Positions 26,113-35,289 of a stretch of DNA of 64,000 nucleotides are shown piece after piece; position 1 is the stretch's first letter; each line of letters starts with the position of its first letter. Position numbers and translations under genes: made by a program. This DNA comes from Bacteroidales bacterium. Its GTDB lineage: Bacteria > Bacteroidota > Bacteroidia > Bacteroidales > JAIOZK01. The stretch is taken from NCBI GenBank assembly GCA_021738625.1, contig JAIPBS010000021.1, positions 1-64,000 on the forward strand. Reading direction: 5' to 3'. The notes under the pieces were generated by a model. The model saw nothing but the letters and a program-made list of their open reading frames with translations. It had not been told where the DNA came from and ran no database searches.

Positions 26113-27081
26113 ATGAAAAAAGCTTTACTTTCTTTAATTGCAGTTTTAATGTCTGTTGGCCTGATCGCACAGTACACTGTGACATTCAGCGTCGATATGA
26201 CCAACGCGGATGGATTCGATCCGCTCACCGAAAGCGTTTATGTCGCGGGTGATTTTCTAAACTGGGAACAGCCCGGAAGCAACCCGGATTACATGCTTAC
26301 TCCCGACCCTGTTGATCCTAATATCTATACGATTGATTATGAGTTTCCTGATGGAGATACAGTGATAAACTTTAAATACTTCATAATTGCAGACGAGCCA
26401 AGCTGGGACAATGGTGAATGGGATGGAGACCCCAATCGGCGTGAAGTCCTTACCGGCGAATCCACCTTAATGCATGTGTGGGGAAATCAACCGGTTGTTG
26501 TAGGTTTTTCTGTAAACATGACCAATGCAGAGGTATTTGACCCGGCCACTGATGATGTCTATATTGCAGGTAGCCTTGCCAATGGATGGGCTCAGCCCGG
26601 CACAGTTAAGTATTATATGATGGAGCCTACAGAAGACAACGATATGATTTATGCCATTGAACTGGTTCTGGACACTGGTGATTATCAGTATAAATATTTT
26701 AGGATCATTGATGATGTGCCTAGCTGGGACAACGGTGAGTGGGCTGGTGATCCCAACCGGGAAGTTACCGTAGCATATGATATGGATGCTGTTGTTGATG
26801 TTTGGGCAACATTGAACCCTGGTATTGATGATATCAATACAGCGGTAGTCTTTGATCTTTATCCCAATCCCTGCCAGTCAAATCTGTTTGTTGAGCTGTC
26901 AGAAGTTGAAAATGTAACTTCTGTTGAGGTATACAATATGCTGGGCAAAGAAGTTTTGGAAATTAAGGAATTTTCAGGAAATGAACTTCAGCTGAACACA
27001 GCTGATCTGACAAACGGCGTTTATTTTGTCGCAGTAAGAAGCGGCAACAGCGTACAAACAATTAAATTTGTGAAGGAATAG
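26113..27081 (+). CDS. T9SS-secreted protein with two tandem starch-binding-like modules
   Basis: Secreted protein of 322 residues with no catalytic domain. A signal peptide (ends LIAQ) is followed by two homologous modules of about 100 residues (about 21-125 and 128-232). Each starts with VTFSVDMTNAD or VGFSVNMTNAE, has V-Y-V/I-A-G, and ends with the shared PSWDNGEW...GDPNR segment. They resemble CBM20/CBM48-type beta-sandwich starch-binding folds. Residues about 245-322 are a type IX secretion sorting domain (FDLYPNPCQSNLF ... GVYFVAVRSGN). It would be exported by T9SS and either attached to the surface or released. It has its own promoter and terminator and lies between susE and the large secreted amylase. 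A glucan-holding role is inferred. Confidence 0.8.
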   Translation: MKKALLSLIAVLMSVGLIAQYTVTFSVDMTNADGFDPLTESVYVAGDFLNWEQPGSNPDYMLTPDPVDPNIYTIDYEFPDGDTVINFKYFIIADEPSWDNGEWDGDPNRREVLTGESTLMHVWGNQPVVVGFSVNMTNAEVFDPATDDVYIAGSLANGWAQPGTVKYYMMEPTEDNDMIYAIELVLDTGDYQYKYFRIIDDVPSWDNGEWAGDPNREVTVAYDMDAVVDVWATLNPGIDDINTAVVFDLYPNPCQSNLFVELSEVENVTSVEVYNMLGKEVLEIKEFSGNELQLNTADLTNGVYFVAVRSGNSVQTIKFVKE

Positions 27082-27103
27082 TCGGATTTAATATTTTTGA
27101 TTT

Positions 27104-27131
27104 AAACCCGGCCTTACCGGCCGGGTTTTTT
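27104..27131 (+). terminator. Terminator of the secreted binding protein gene
   Basis: Perfect 10-bp stem AAACCCGGCC (27104-27113) and GGCCGGGTTT (27119-27128) with a TTACC loop and T run, 23 bp after the stop codon. Confidence 0.92.
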
Positions 27132-27193
27132 GTTTTAATTTATCAGGCCAAATTTTGAAATTTCTATTAACCGAATAATCAAAAAACAGTTAC

Positions 27194-27685
27194 ATGAAAG
27201 AAAAAAGTATTGAATTGTTAAACAAAGCGGTAGCCGATGAACTGGCTGCAGTGCACCAGTATATGTATTTCCATTTTCATTGTGACGATCAGGGATATGA
27301 TCTGCTTGCCAATTTGTTTAAAAGAACGGCCATAGAAGAAATGATACATGTTGAACAACTGGCCGAGCGCATTCTTTTCCTTGGCGGTGAAGTGGAAATG
27401 GTGGTTGCCGAAGAAGTGAAGAAAATTCACAATGTGAGGGAAATGCTTAAGCTTGCCGTACAAATGGAAGAATCGAGCGTAAGTGATTATAACAAATGGG
27501 CCAACGAATGTTCGGCCAATGCCGACGCCACCTCCAAAAAGCTGTTCGAGGCGCTGGTGGAAGATGAAGAACGCCATTTCGACCAGTATGATGATGAAAT
27601 GGAAAACCTGAAAAAATTCGGCGACAACTACCTCGCCCTTCAATCTATTGAGCGAAGCAAGAATATAGGCGCCGGAGGAGAATAA
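27194..27685 (+). CDS. bfr: Bacterioferritin
   Basis: Iron-storage four-helix protein of 163 residues. Ferroxidase ligands are visible: E in DELAAVHQY, the E-E-M-I-H segment, and the late EDEERHFDQY E-x-x-H pair. The Met two residues before His in EEMIHVE matches the haem-ligand Met52 of bacterioferritin. ERILFLGG is typical of Bfr rather than of ferritin Ftn. It lies inside the starch locus as a single-gene unit between two terminators, with no obvious link to glycan use. The AT-rich 5' region has no clear -7 box. Confidence 0.9.
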   Translation: MKEKSIELLNKAVADELAAVHQYMYFHFHCDDQGYDLLANLFKRTAIEEMIHVEQLAERILFLGGEVEMVVAEEVKKIHNVREMLKLAVQMEESSVSDYNKWANECSANADATSKKLFEALVEDEERHFDQYDDEMENLKKFGDNYLALQSIERSKNIGAGGE

Positions 27686-27712
27686 TTCTCACAATATTAA
27701 ATGTATAGAGTT

Positions 27713-27745
27713 AGGGCTGGCAAATATTTATTTGTCAGCCCTTTT
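27713..27745 (+). terminator. Terminator of bfr
   Basis: Stem AGGGCTGGCAAAT (27713-27725) and ATTTGTCAGCCCT (27730-27742), with one G-T wobble, a 4-nt loop and a T run, 28 bp after the bfr stop. Confidence 0.88.
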
Positions 27746-27849
27746 ATGATTATGAGGTAGCGAAATTCTTTCCGGCTTATGGCGCCTGATTAATATTGGC
27801 GGAATTTCTGTATCCGTTCGTTTGCCGTTAAAAATTCATAAATTATTGA

Positions 27850-27857
27850 TAATTTTG
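27850..27857 (+). promoter_or_regulatory. -7 promoter box of the secreted amylase gene
   Basis: TAATTTTG is a perfect TAnnTTTG match 91 nt before the ATG. The nearest TTG (27822-27824) is 25 nt upstream, longer than usual. It suggests that the large amylase has its own promoter with a leader of about 80 nt. Confidence 0.4.
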
Positions 27858-27947
27858 TTGTTGGAGCACGATCTTTGATCACAAACAATAGATGAGCGGA
27901 TTTGTTGATATACTGACCAGCCCCGCTAAAAACTAAAAACATCGATC

Positions 27948-30761
27948 ATGAAAAATCTTAAAATCACCATTTTTTTTATAGCTGTCTCAGCCTTGCTAAG
28001 CTTTTCCTTTCAATCAACTGCACAATTAATTACAACCTATCCATTGTTTCCTGTGGCGGGAGATTCTGTGGTGCTCACTTTTGACGCCGCTCTGGGCAAT
28101 GGGGGACTGGAAGGTTATGATGGGGATGTGTATGCGCATACGGGCGTGATTACAGAAGAGAGCGGCAGCGTGACCGACTGGAAATATGTAAAAACCGACT
28201 GGGGTCAAAATACTCCGGAAACCAAACTGGAACGGATAGGGGATGATCTCTATTCATTGAACATCGGACCGAGTATCAGGGATTATTATGGTGTTCCGCA
28301 AAATGAGCAGATCCTTCAGATGGCTTTTGTTTTTCGAAGTGAAGACTCCCAGTTGGCAGGCCGTGATGTGGGCGGGCTGGATATTTTTGTGGAAGTATAT
28401 CAGGCTGAGCTGGGCGTGGTTTTTATCGAGCCCGATGTGGATGAAGTGATCGTGCAGGAAAACGACGAGGTGCCGGTTAATCTGGCTGGGAATTTTTCCG
28501 ACAGCCTGTTACTATATGTTGATGATGTGCTGATAAGCAGCACAAACGAACTGCTTGTCCTGGATACCATTGTCGCGCAGGGAGAAGGCAAACACTGGGT
28601 GAAGGGCGTCGCAAAGAATGATACTGGTATGGTGGCCGACTCATTCTACTATTTTGTTCGAGGAGAAGTGACAGTTGAAGCTTTGCCGGCAGGCGTCCAA
28701 AGCGGGATCAATTATTTGAATGAAAATACGGTAACGCTTGCGCTGACAGCTCCAGGAAAGGAGTTCGTTTTTGTGATCGGTGATTTTAACAACTGGCAGC
28801 TTGAAGAAGAGTTTTTCATGAAAATGACCCCTGACGGGGAAAAATGGTGGCTGGAGATCGATGGCCTGGTTCCTCAGCAACAATATATTTTCCAGTATTT
28901 TGTGGATGGAGTGCTGAAGATCGCCGATCCTTACACAGAGCAGATCAGCGATCCCTGGAATGACAAATACATCAGCGGGCAAACCTATCCCGGACTGATC
29001 GAATATCCTGAAGGCAAAACCACTGGCATTGCGGCCGTTTTGCAAACCGCACAGGAAGAATATGACTGGGTGGTGGAAGACTTTACTTCACCACCTGTTG
29101 AAGAACTGGTGGTTTATGAAATCCTGATAAGGGATTTTACTGAAGAACACACTTATGAAGCCATGAAAGATACCCTGGGTTATCTTGAAGAACTGGGGAT
29201 CACCGCCGTGGAACTGATGCCCGTAAACGAGTTTGAAGGCAATAGCAGCTGGGGTTACAACCCATCCTTCTATTTTGCACCTGATAAATACTACGGGCCA
29301 AAAGATAAGCTGAAGGCGTTTATCGACGAGTGCCACCAGAGAGGCATTGCTGTGATCATTGATATGGTTTTGAATCACTCCTATGATCAGTCGCCCTTTG
29401 TGCAGTTGTATTTCGACGGTGACAAACCCACCGAAGACAATCCCTGGTACAACCGTGAACATAATTTTACCAATCCCGATGCACAGTGGGGTAACGACTT
29501 CAACCATGAAAGCCCCTACACCAAAGAACTGGTGGATAGCATCAACACTTTTTGGATGAGTGAATACAAAGTGGATGGTTTCCGTTTTGATTTCACCAAA
29601 GGGATTGGCAACAACATCAAAGGTCCTAACGATCCCTGGGGCAGCAATTATGACGCCGACCGCATTGCTTTGCTCAAACGTATGGCGGATGAGATCTGGG
29701 AGCGCAATCCCGATGCGCTGGTGATCCTGGAGCATCTGGCGGAAAACAGTGAAGAAAAAGAACTTGCCAATTACGGCATGCTGATGTGGGGCAACCTAAA
29801 TTACAACTACAGCGAGGGTGTAATGGGTTACAATGAGGCCGGAAAATCGGATTTTTCCTGGATATCCTATCAAAAAAGAGGATGGTCCGATCCGCATGTG
29901 ATTGGATATATGGAAAGCCACGATGAGGAAAGAGTGATGTATAAAAGCGTAACCTTTGGCAACTCGCACGGAACTTACGATATCACCGATACCAACACCG
30001 CCATCAACCGCGTGGCTATGGCGGCAACATTTTTCTTTCCCATTCCCGGTCCCAAAATGATCTGGCAGTTCGGTGAGCTGGGCTATGCTTATTCCATCGA
30101 CTTTAATGGTCGCCTGGGCGAAAAACCCGTTCGCTGGGATTATTACCAGCAAGACAGGCGCCGCTTCCTTTACAATATGTTTAAGGAACTGATCCACCTG
30201 AAGCTGGAATACGATGTTTTTAAAACGGAGGATTATACCTTGAATGTTCATGGAACCATGAAACAGATCCAGCTTGACGATGATGAGATGAATGTATGCA
30301 TCATCGGGAACTTTGGCGTGCAGGACGGAACCATCGAAGCGGATTTCCGGCATACCGGAATGTGGTATGATTATTTTACCGGCGATAGTTTGATGGTCGG
30401 CAACACACCGCAACAAATTGACCTGCAGCAAGGCGAATTTCATTTGTACACCAATGTGAAACTCACCACACCCGAAACAGGCCTGGGCGTTGATGAACCA
30501 GGCGATGTTTCATCTTTGATAAAAAAATTATACCCCAATCCCACAAACGGTCATTTCAGTCTGGAGCTTGATGTTGACGGGACAAGCGCGCTAAGCGTTT
30601 CTTTATACGACCATAACGGTCGCTTCGTGCAATCACTCGATGAATCGCAGGTCAGCGGCAAAACAACCCTAAGTTACAATCTTTCTGTGCCTGCCGGATT
30701 GTATTTTATTTCGGTGCAAACGGAAAGCGAAAGAGCGTTTAATAAGGTAGTGGTGCTGTAG
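27948..30761 (+). CDS. T9SS-secreted multidomain GH13 alpha-amylase
   Basis: Secreted enzyme of 937 residues. A signal peptide (ends QSTAQ) is followed by an N-terminal beta module (about 27-160, FPVAGDSVVLTFDAALGNG... with paired Trp residues), likely starch-binding. A small beta domain and a CBM48-like domain (about 262-330, VFVIGDFNNWQ) follow, then the GH13 barrel from about residue 395, and a T9SS sorting domain (about 860-937, KKLYPNPTNGHFSLEL ... GLYFISV). The triad is intact: D548 (GFRFDFTK), E595 (ILEHLAE) and D659 (MESHDEER). It should attack raw starch or glycogen outside the cell and so feed SusCD. It has its own promoter box, after bfr. Confidence 0.92.
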   Translation: MKNLKITIFFIAVSALLSFSFQSTAQLITTYPLFPVAGDSVVLTFDAALGNGGLEGYDGDVYAHTGVITEESGSVTDWKYVKTDWGQNTPETKLERIGDDLYSLNIGPSIRDYYGVPQNEQILQMAFVFRSEDSQLAGRDVGGLDIFVEVYQAELGVVFIEPDVDEVIVQENDEVPVNLAGNFSDSLLLYVDDVLISSTNELLVLDTIVAQGEGKHWVKGVAKNDTGMVADSFYYFVRGEVTVEALPAGVQSGINYLNENTVTLALTAPGKEFVFVIGDFNNWQLEEEFFMKMTPDGEKWWLEIDGLVPQQQYIFQYFVDGVLKIADPYTEQISDPWNDKYISGQTYPGLIEYPEGKTTGIAAVLQTAQEEYDWVVEDFTSPPVEELVVYEILIRDFTEEHTYEAMKDTLGYLEELGITAVELMPVNEFEGNSSWGYNPSFYFAPDKYYGPKDKLKAFIDECHQRGIAVIIDMVLNHSYDQSPFVQLYFDGDKPTEDNPWYNREHNFTNPDAQWGNDFNHESPYTKELVDSINTFWMSEYKVDGFRFDFTKGIGNNIKGPNDPWGSNYDADRIALLKRMADEIWERNPDALVILEHLAENSEEKELANYGMLMWGNLNYNYSEGVMGYNEAGKSDFSWISYQKRGWSDPHVIGYMESHDEERVMYKSVTFGNSHGTYDITDTNTAINRVAMAATFFFPIPGPKMIWQFGELGYAYSIDFNGRLGEKPVRWDYYQQDRRRFLYNMFKELIHLKLEYDVFKTEDYTLNVHGTMKQIQLDDDEMNVCIIGNFGVQDGTIEADFRHTGMWYDYFTGDSLMVGNTPQQIDLQQGEFHLYTNVKLTTPETGLGVDEPGDVSSLIKKLYPNPTNGHFSLELDVDGTSALSVSLYDHNGRFVQSLDESQVSGKTTLSYNLSVPAGLYFISVQTESERAFNKVVVL

Positions 30762-30911
30762 TTGAAACTGAAACTTGAAACTGGAGATTTGCAATTAGCC
30801 GTAATTCATGGTAATTGATTGTAATTCCTTGTAGCTCTGCGCTAGCCAAGTGCGACAGGCACACCAACTTTCAAATTTCAATTTTCAATTTTCGTCAATA
30901 TGCCGCTTCGA
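30762..30911. repeat. Spacer with low-complexity repeat tracts
   Basis: Between convergent genes. It holds TTGAAACTGAAACTTGAAACTGG, an AATTCATGGTAATTGATTGTAATTCC tract resembling the reverse complement of 1391-1428, and an AACTTTCAAATTTCAATTTTC tract (about 30866-30893), the reverse complement of the GAAATTTGAAA family seen at 1201, 63827 and 63941. No gene and no clear terminator were seen. Confidence 0.6.
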
Positions 30912-31487
30912 CTATTTCAGTTCTTTTCCAATACTGTACGCATCTCCGACTTTTTGGCCCAGTTGCCGGTATTCTCTTTTACCCGAATAATAGATCAGAG
31001 GATTGACGGCCATGACGTCTATTGAACCATGATGCCCAGGATCGCTGACCTTATCTTTGTCAACATGTGTTTCGAGGATCTCACCTGAAAAATTATAAGT
31101 TCTGCCCGACTGCCTGATGTCAACCAGGATGCATTCGATGTTTACCGGGCATTCTTTGATGATGGGAGAGGGGATCTGCTTTGACGGCATTTTGGTCAGG
31201 CCGGTTTCCACAAACTTGTCGGTATCCTTGCCCGAGGTTATGCCGCAAAAGTCCGCTTCCTTCATGATCTCTACGGATGCGAGATTTACACTAAAATGTT
31301 TGTTTTGAATGATCTGTTCAGCGCTGAAGCCCTTGCTTCCAACCGAGATGCCGAGTGTGGGCGGTTTGCCTGTCAGCATGTTGATCCAGGCAATGGATAC
31401 GATATTGGCTTTTTCGATGGTTCCTGTAACAACCAGCACGGTTGGTAAAGGGAACATAATGCGTTGCGGTCCGAATGTGGTTTTCAT
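30912..31487 (-). CDS. Flavin reductase-like FMN-binding protein
   Basis: Cytoplasmic split-barrel flavoprotein of 191 residues of the flavin reductase-like family. The N-terminal segment FPLPTVLVVTGT then NIVSIAWINMLTGKPPTLGISV matches the FMN-binding strand pattern, and FSVNLAS and DFCGITSGKDTDKF follow in order. Members reduce flavin with NAD(P)H for partner oxygenases, or act alone. No partner is adjacent. It is convergent with the large amylase gene and divergent from the next membrane protein. Confidence 0.88.
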   Translation of the reverse strand: MKTTFGPQRIMFPLPTVLVVTGTIEKANIVSIAWINMLTGKPPTLGISVGSKGFSAEQIIQNKHFSVNLASVEIMKEADFCGITSGKDTDKFVETGLTKMPSKQIPSPIIKECPVNIECILVDIRQSGRTYNFSGEILETHVDKDKVSDPGHHGSIDVMAVNPLIYYSGKREYRQLGQKVGDAYSIGKELK

Positions 31488-31573
31488 AAAATTTCTTTCT
31501 TTTTTGCTAATTTACCAAAATATCAGAAATTGCCGCTCTGCTAATCTGTGAGTAAAACTTATATTTTTTTCAT

Positions 31574-31581
31574 TAAGTTTG
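31574..31581 (+). promoter_or_regulatory. -7 promoter box of the small membrane protein gene
   Basis: TAAGTTTG is a perfect TAnnTTTG match 22 nt before the ATG at 31604. No TTG lies at the expected -33. Confidence 0.4.
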
Positions 31582-31603
31582 TATAAAACCAAAAACAAAG
31601 ATC

Positions 31604-32059
31604 ATGTACGATACAATTTTGACATTACATAGTGTTTTTCGCTGGCTCATCATCCTGGCCTTTATCTGGGCATTATACCGCTCGCTGAACGGATGGCTGG
31701 GCGACAAAACCTGGTCCAGCAAAGACCGCGTGTCGGGAAGGGTGCTGAGCAGCGTGTTTGACGTCCAACTGCTGCTGGGGCTGCTGCTGTATATTTTCTT
31801 TTCTCCATTAACCAGGGCCGCTTTTCAGGATATGGGCAGTGCCATGTCGAACAGCGTTTTAAGATTTTTCGTCGTAGAGCATTTTCTGCTGATGCTGATC
31901 GCACTGGTACTGGTGCATGTGGGTGTGTATAAGTCCACCCGGCTTTCAACAGCCAAAAATCAGCACAGGGTGGCATTTATTTATTATGTGATCGCATTCG
32001 TTTTGACGCTGGTTGCCATCCCATGGCCGTTTTTGCCATACGGCAAAGCATGGATTTAA
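31604..32059 (+). CDS. Four-helix membrane protein, possibly cytochrome b-like
   Basis: Membrane protein of 151 residues with four hydrophobic helices (about 8-26, 52-70, 88-107 and 121-140). His residues lie near the membrane face of helix 1 (LHSVFRW) and in helix 3 (VEHFLLM and LVHVGV), a pattern that could bind haem but is not proven. Similar Bacteroidota proteins are often auto-labelled cytochrome B without experimental support. The gene stands alone with its own promoter box. No function can be assigned. Confidence 0.65.
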   Translation: MYDTILTLHSVFRWLIILAFIWALYRSLNGWLGDKTWSSKDRVSGRVLSSVFDVQLLLGLLLYIFFSPLTRAAFQDMGSAMSNSVLRFFVVEHFLLMLIALVLVHVGVYKSTRLSTAKNQHRVAFIYYVIAFVLTLVAIPWPFLPYGKAWI

Positions 32060-32108
32060 CAGTGTTGTGCGACTTCTACGAATTGATAACGTAGATTTTT
32101 ATTGTGGC

Positions 32109-32141
32109 AAACCCATTGGTTTTCGAAAAGCCGTAGGGTTT
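32109..32141. other. Inverted repeat before the ABC permease gene
   Basis: AAACCC (32109-32114) and GGGTTT (32136-32141) enclose the perfect palindrome TTTTCGAAAA (32120-32129). It lies 90 nt before the permease ATG and 50 nt after the previous stop. It could be a weak terminator without a U tract or a regulatory site. Confidence 0.3.
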
Positions 32142-32230
32142 AACTATTTCAGGATAATCTTAAATTTTTCTCATTTCCCCGGTAACTTTTACACAAGTCA
32201 TTCGTCTGATTTTTTAAAGAACCGGATATC

Positions 32231-34606
32231 ATGATACATTCGCTGAAGATCACTTTTCGATTTTTGAAGAAGCATCTGGGATTCACAGCCATAAACGTTA
32301 TCGGATTATCGATCGGGATGGCGGTTTGTTTTATGATCCTCAACTATATTATCCACGAGTTGAGCTTCGACCGCTTCAACACCAAATACGACCGTCTGGG
32401 CAGGGTAACGGTGAAAGCTTACTCGGGCGGGGAGGAGTTGTCGGCTCCTTTTACTTTTGGTCAATTTGGCCCGGAAGCCGCCAGAGAACTGGCGTTTGTA
32501 GAACACTTTATGCGCTTTTATCCCTTTGGCAGCTTTGAGATCGAAAAAGAAGAAAAGAAATTCACCAATGAAAAAGGCATTTATCTCGACTCCACTTTTT
32601 TTGATCTTTTTGATTATGAGCTGATCAATGGTGTGCCTGACAAAGCCCTGACCAAAGAACATTCGGTGATCATCACCCAAAGGCTGGCTAAAAAGATCTT
32701 TGGCGAAGAAGATCCCTATATGCAAACCCTGGAGATGGATGGAGAAAAATACTCCATTACGGGGATCATAGAGGACTTTCCCCCGGATTCACATATCGAT
32801 TTCGATATAGGTGTTTCCTTTGTGACCATCAGCAATCCCGAATATGATATCACACAGCGAGACGGCATTAGTTTCCCTACTTATCTTTTGCTGAAAGAGA
32901 ATGTCGACCGGCAGGAGGTCGAAGAGAAGATCGATGAACTCACCGACCGGCTGGGGGAGGAAATGATGGGCGAGTATTCCATTGAGCTGGACGTGAAGTT
33001 CCAACCCTTGAGCGATATCCATCTTCGCTCGGATTTTACTTTTGAATATGCCCGGACCACAGATATTGCAAACATCTACTTGTTTGCGGCCCTGGCCATT
33101 TTCGTCATCCTTATTGCCGTCATCAATTTTATCAACTTATCAACTGTTTTGTATGAAAAGCGTTCCCGTGAGATCGGTATCAGAAAAGTGACGGGCGCCT
33201 ACCGGAACGATCTGGTGGCCCAGTTCATTTCAGAGTCTGTCCTGGTAGCATTGCTGGCCTTTTTATTCGCTTTGCTCTGGGTTGAGTTGCTCACCCAACC
33301 ATTCAGTCATTTAATGAACGCCAATATCCCCGTGATCTACCGGAGCAGTCCGGTTTACCTGTTGGGTATCATACTTTTTGTAGTCCTGGTTGGTGCATTG
33401 TCCGGTCTTTATCCTGCTTTATATCTATCAGGTATTAAACCCATTTCTGCCATCAAGGGAAGTTTTTTCAGGGGCAATAAATATACCCTGAGAAAAGTGC
33501 TGGTGGTATTTCAATTTGCCATTTCTGTTTTCATGATCATCATCCTGTTGCTTTTATACAGTCAGATGCAATTTGTAAAAAATAAAGATCTTGGATTTGA
33601 GCGGGAAAATGTGGTGGTGTATCAAAGCTTTACCGAGAAGCTGCGTGAAAGTTATGAATCGCTGAAAACCGAACTCGAACAGTTGCCGTATGTTGAGAGC
33701 GCCGCTGCCTCACAGTTGGTGCCGGGCAAGGAAAGATCGCACAACAATGTGGTTTATAAAGAAGGACAGAACCCCGATGAAGGGGTGATCATGAACATCA
33801 ACCGCATCCAGCACGATTACATTGACACTTACGGAATGGAGCTGATCGATGGAAGAGATTTTTCAAAGGAAGCCAGGCTGGATACCGGCCGGTTTATCAT
33901 TAACCAGACGGCAGCGCGCAAGCTATCGCTGGACGATCCGGTAGGGAAAGTTATTTACAATATGAACAGGAAAGGCCGGGTGATCGGCCTGGTGAAGGAT
34001 TTCCATATTAAATCCCTGCACAGTCCTGTCGACCCGCTGGTGTTCCAGATGACCAGCAACTATTTCCGGTACATATCCATCCGCTTGAAACCTGGAGATC
34101 CTTCCAGAATATTGTCTGCCATATCAGGTGTTTTTCGCGATTTCGACCCTGCTTATGAAATCGACTATTTCTTTACGGATAATGTATTCAGAAATCTTTA
34201 TGCCGCCGAAGACCAGACATTCAAATTGTTTACCTATGCCGCCATCCTGGCCATCATCATATCTGTTTTGGGTATGTTTTCGCTTACGGCCCTCAGCATG
34301 CAAAAGCGCACCAAGGAAATCGGTATTAGAAAGACACTTGGCGCAAAAACAGGAAGCATTATCTGGTTGCTCCTGCACAGCACAACCATCTGGGCATTGG
34401 TAGCCAACCTGATCGCGTGGCCGGTTGCGTATTTCTTTATGCAAGATTGGTTACAGAAATTCGAGTTCAGGATAAACATCCTGGATTTCTGGTGGTGTTT
34501 TGTGCTGGCGGCTGTAATTGCCTATTTGCAGGCCGTGCTCACGGTTATCTACCAGAGCGTGAAGGCTTCACACACCAACCCGGTGGATGCTTTGAAGTAT
34601 GAGTGA
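32231..34606 (+). CDS. FtsX/MacB-type ABC transporter permease
   Basis: Inner-membrane permease of 791 residues with the MacB-like layout in duplicate. TM1 (about 20-42) is followed by a large periplasmic domain, then TMs 2-4 (about 283-300, 330-350 and 375-395) with the FtsX segment SREIGIRKVTGAYRNDL. A second half starts at about 425 and ends with TKEIGIRKTLGAKTGSIIW and two further TMs. Bacteroidota carry many such proteins, used for lipoprotein, antibiotic or signal handling. No ATPase gene is adjacent, so the partner must be elsewhere. It ends 8 bp before a convergent response regulator. The transported molecule is unknown. Confidence 0.9.
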   Translation: MIHSLKITFRFLKKHLGFTAINVIGLSIGMAVCFMILNYIIHELSFDRFNTKYDRLGRVTVKAYSGGEELSAPFTFGQFGPEAARELAFVEHFMRFYPFGSFEIEKEEKKFTNEKGIYLDSTFFDLFDYELINGVPDKALTKEHSVIITQRLAKKIFGEEDPYMQTLEMDGEKYSITGIIEDFPPDSHIDFDIGVSFVTISNPEYDITQRDGISFPTYLLLKENVDRQEVEEKIDELTDRLGEEMMGEYSIELDVKFQPLSDIHLRSDFTFEYARTTDIANIYLFAALAIFVILIAVINFINLSTVLYEKRSREIGIRKVTGAYRNDLVAQFISESVLVALLAFLFALLWVELLTQPFSHLMNANIPVIYRSSPVYLLGIILFVVLVGALSGLYPALYLSGIKPISAIKGSFFRGNKYTLRKVLVVFQFAISVFMIIILLLLYSQMQFVKNKDLGFERENVVVYQSFTEKLRESYESLKTELEQLPYVESAAASQLVPGKERSHNNVVYKEGQNPDEGVIMNINRIQHDYIDTYGMELIDGRDFSKEARLDTGRFIINQTAARKLSLDDPVGKVIYNMNRKGRVIGLVKDFHIKSLHSPVDPLVFQMTSNYFRYISIRLKPGDPSRILSAISGVFRDFDPAYEIDYFFTDNVFRNLYAAEDQTFKLFTYAAILAIIISVLGMFSLTALSMQKRTKEIGIRKTLGAKTGSIIWLLLHSTTIWALVANLIAWPVAYFFMQDWLQKFEFRINILDFWWCFVLAAVIAYLQAVLTVIYQSVKASHTNPVDALKYE

Positions 34607-34614
34607 CAGTCAGT

Positions 34615-35286
34615 TCAGATATGGATTATTTTATTCTTAATGGCAAATTTGATTAGATCAACAATAGATTTAAGATTTAGTTTATGCATGATGTGATGCT
34701 TATGAGATTCAACCGTCCTGACACTGATACATAGCCGGTCAGATACTTCTTTGTTGCTTTTGCCTTCTGCAAACAATTGAAGGACTTGCTTTTCACGCTC
34801 AGAAAGCGATTGCAATCCTGTTTCCTTTTCCTGGCTTTCTTCGTTTTTTGCCTTTTTAATATAGCTTTTAAGAATGATGTTGGAAATGGGTTCGCTAAAG
34901 TATTCGTTGCCTTTTTGTATTTCATTGATGGCGTTGTTGAGTTCCATCTTCGAGGTATTCTTAGGCAGGTATCCACGCGCCCCGGCTTTGATCGCGTTGA
35001 AAATAAACTCTTCATTGGTATACATCGAAAGGATGAGGATCTTGATCTCCGGGTACTTATCATTGATCTCTCTTGAAAGATCGATGCCTGATTTGCCCGG
35101 AAGGCTGATGTCCAGGATCAGAATATCAGGCGTTTTCAGTTTCAGGGAAGTTTGCAGCTCTTTTTCGTTTCCGGCTTCGTCGATCACTTCGATGCCCTCC
35201 ATGCCATTGATCAGGGCTTTTATGCCGTTTCTTACCACGGTGTGATCATCAACAAGAATTACTTTTACGGTTTCCATACAGATCAT
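34615..35286 (-). CDS. NarL/LuxR-family response regulator
   Basis: DNA-binding response regulator of 223 residues. A receiver domain (about 7-125) has acidic residues D13 and D14, phospho-acceptor D59 (LILDISLPG) and K106-region switch residues, followed by a linker and a LuxR-type HTH (about 155-220, LSEREKQVLQLFAEGKSNKEVS). The ATG at 35277 (METVKVIL) is an equally good start. It follows the kinase gene by 3 to 12 bp, so the two form one operon and one two-component system. Targets are unknown. Confidence 0.93.
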   Translation of the reverse strand: MICMETVKVILVDDHTVVRNGIKALINGMEGIEVIDEAGNEKELQTSLKLKTPDILILDISLPGKSGIDLSREINDKYPEIKILILSMYTNEEFIFNAIKAGARGYLPKNTSKMELNNAINEIQKGNEYFSEPISNIILKSYIKKAKNEESQEKETGLQSLSEREKQVLQLFAEGKSNKEVSDRLCISVRTVESHKHHIMHKLNLKSIVDLIKFAIKNKIIHI

Positions 35287-35289
35287 TTT

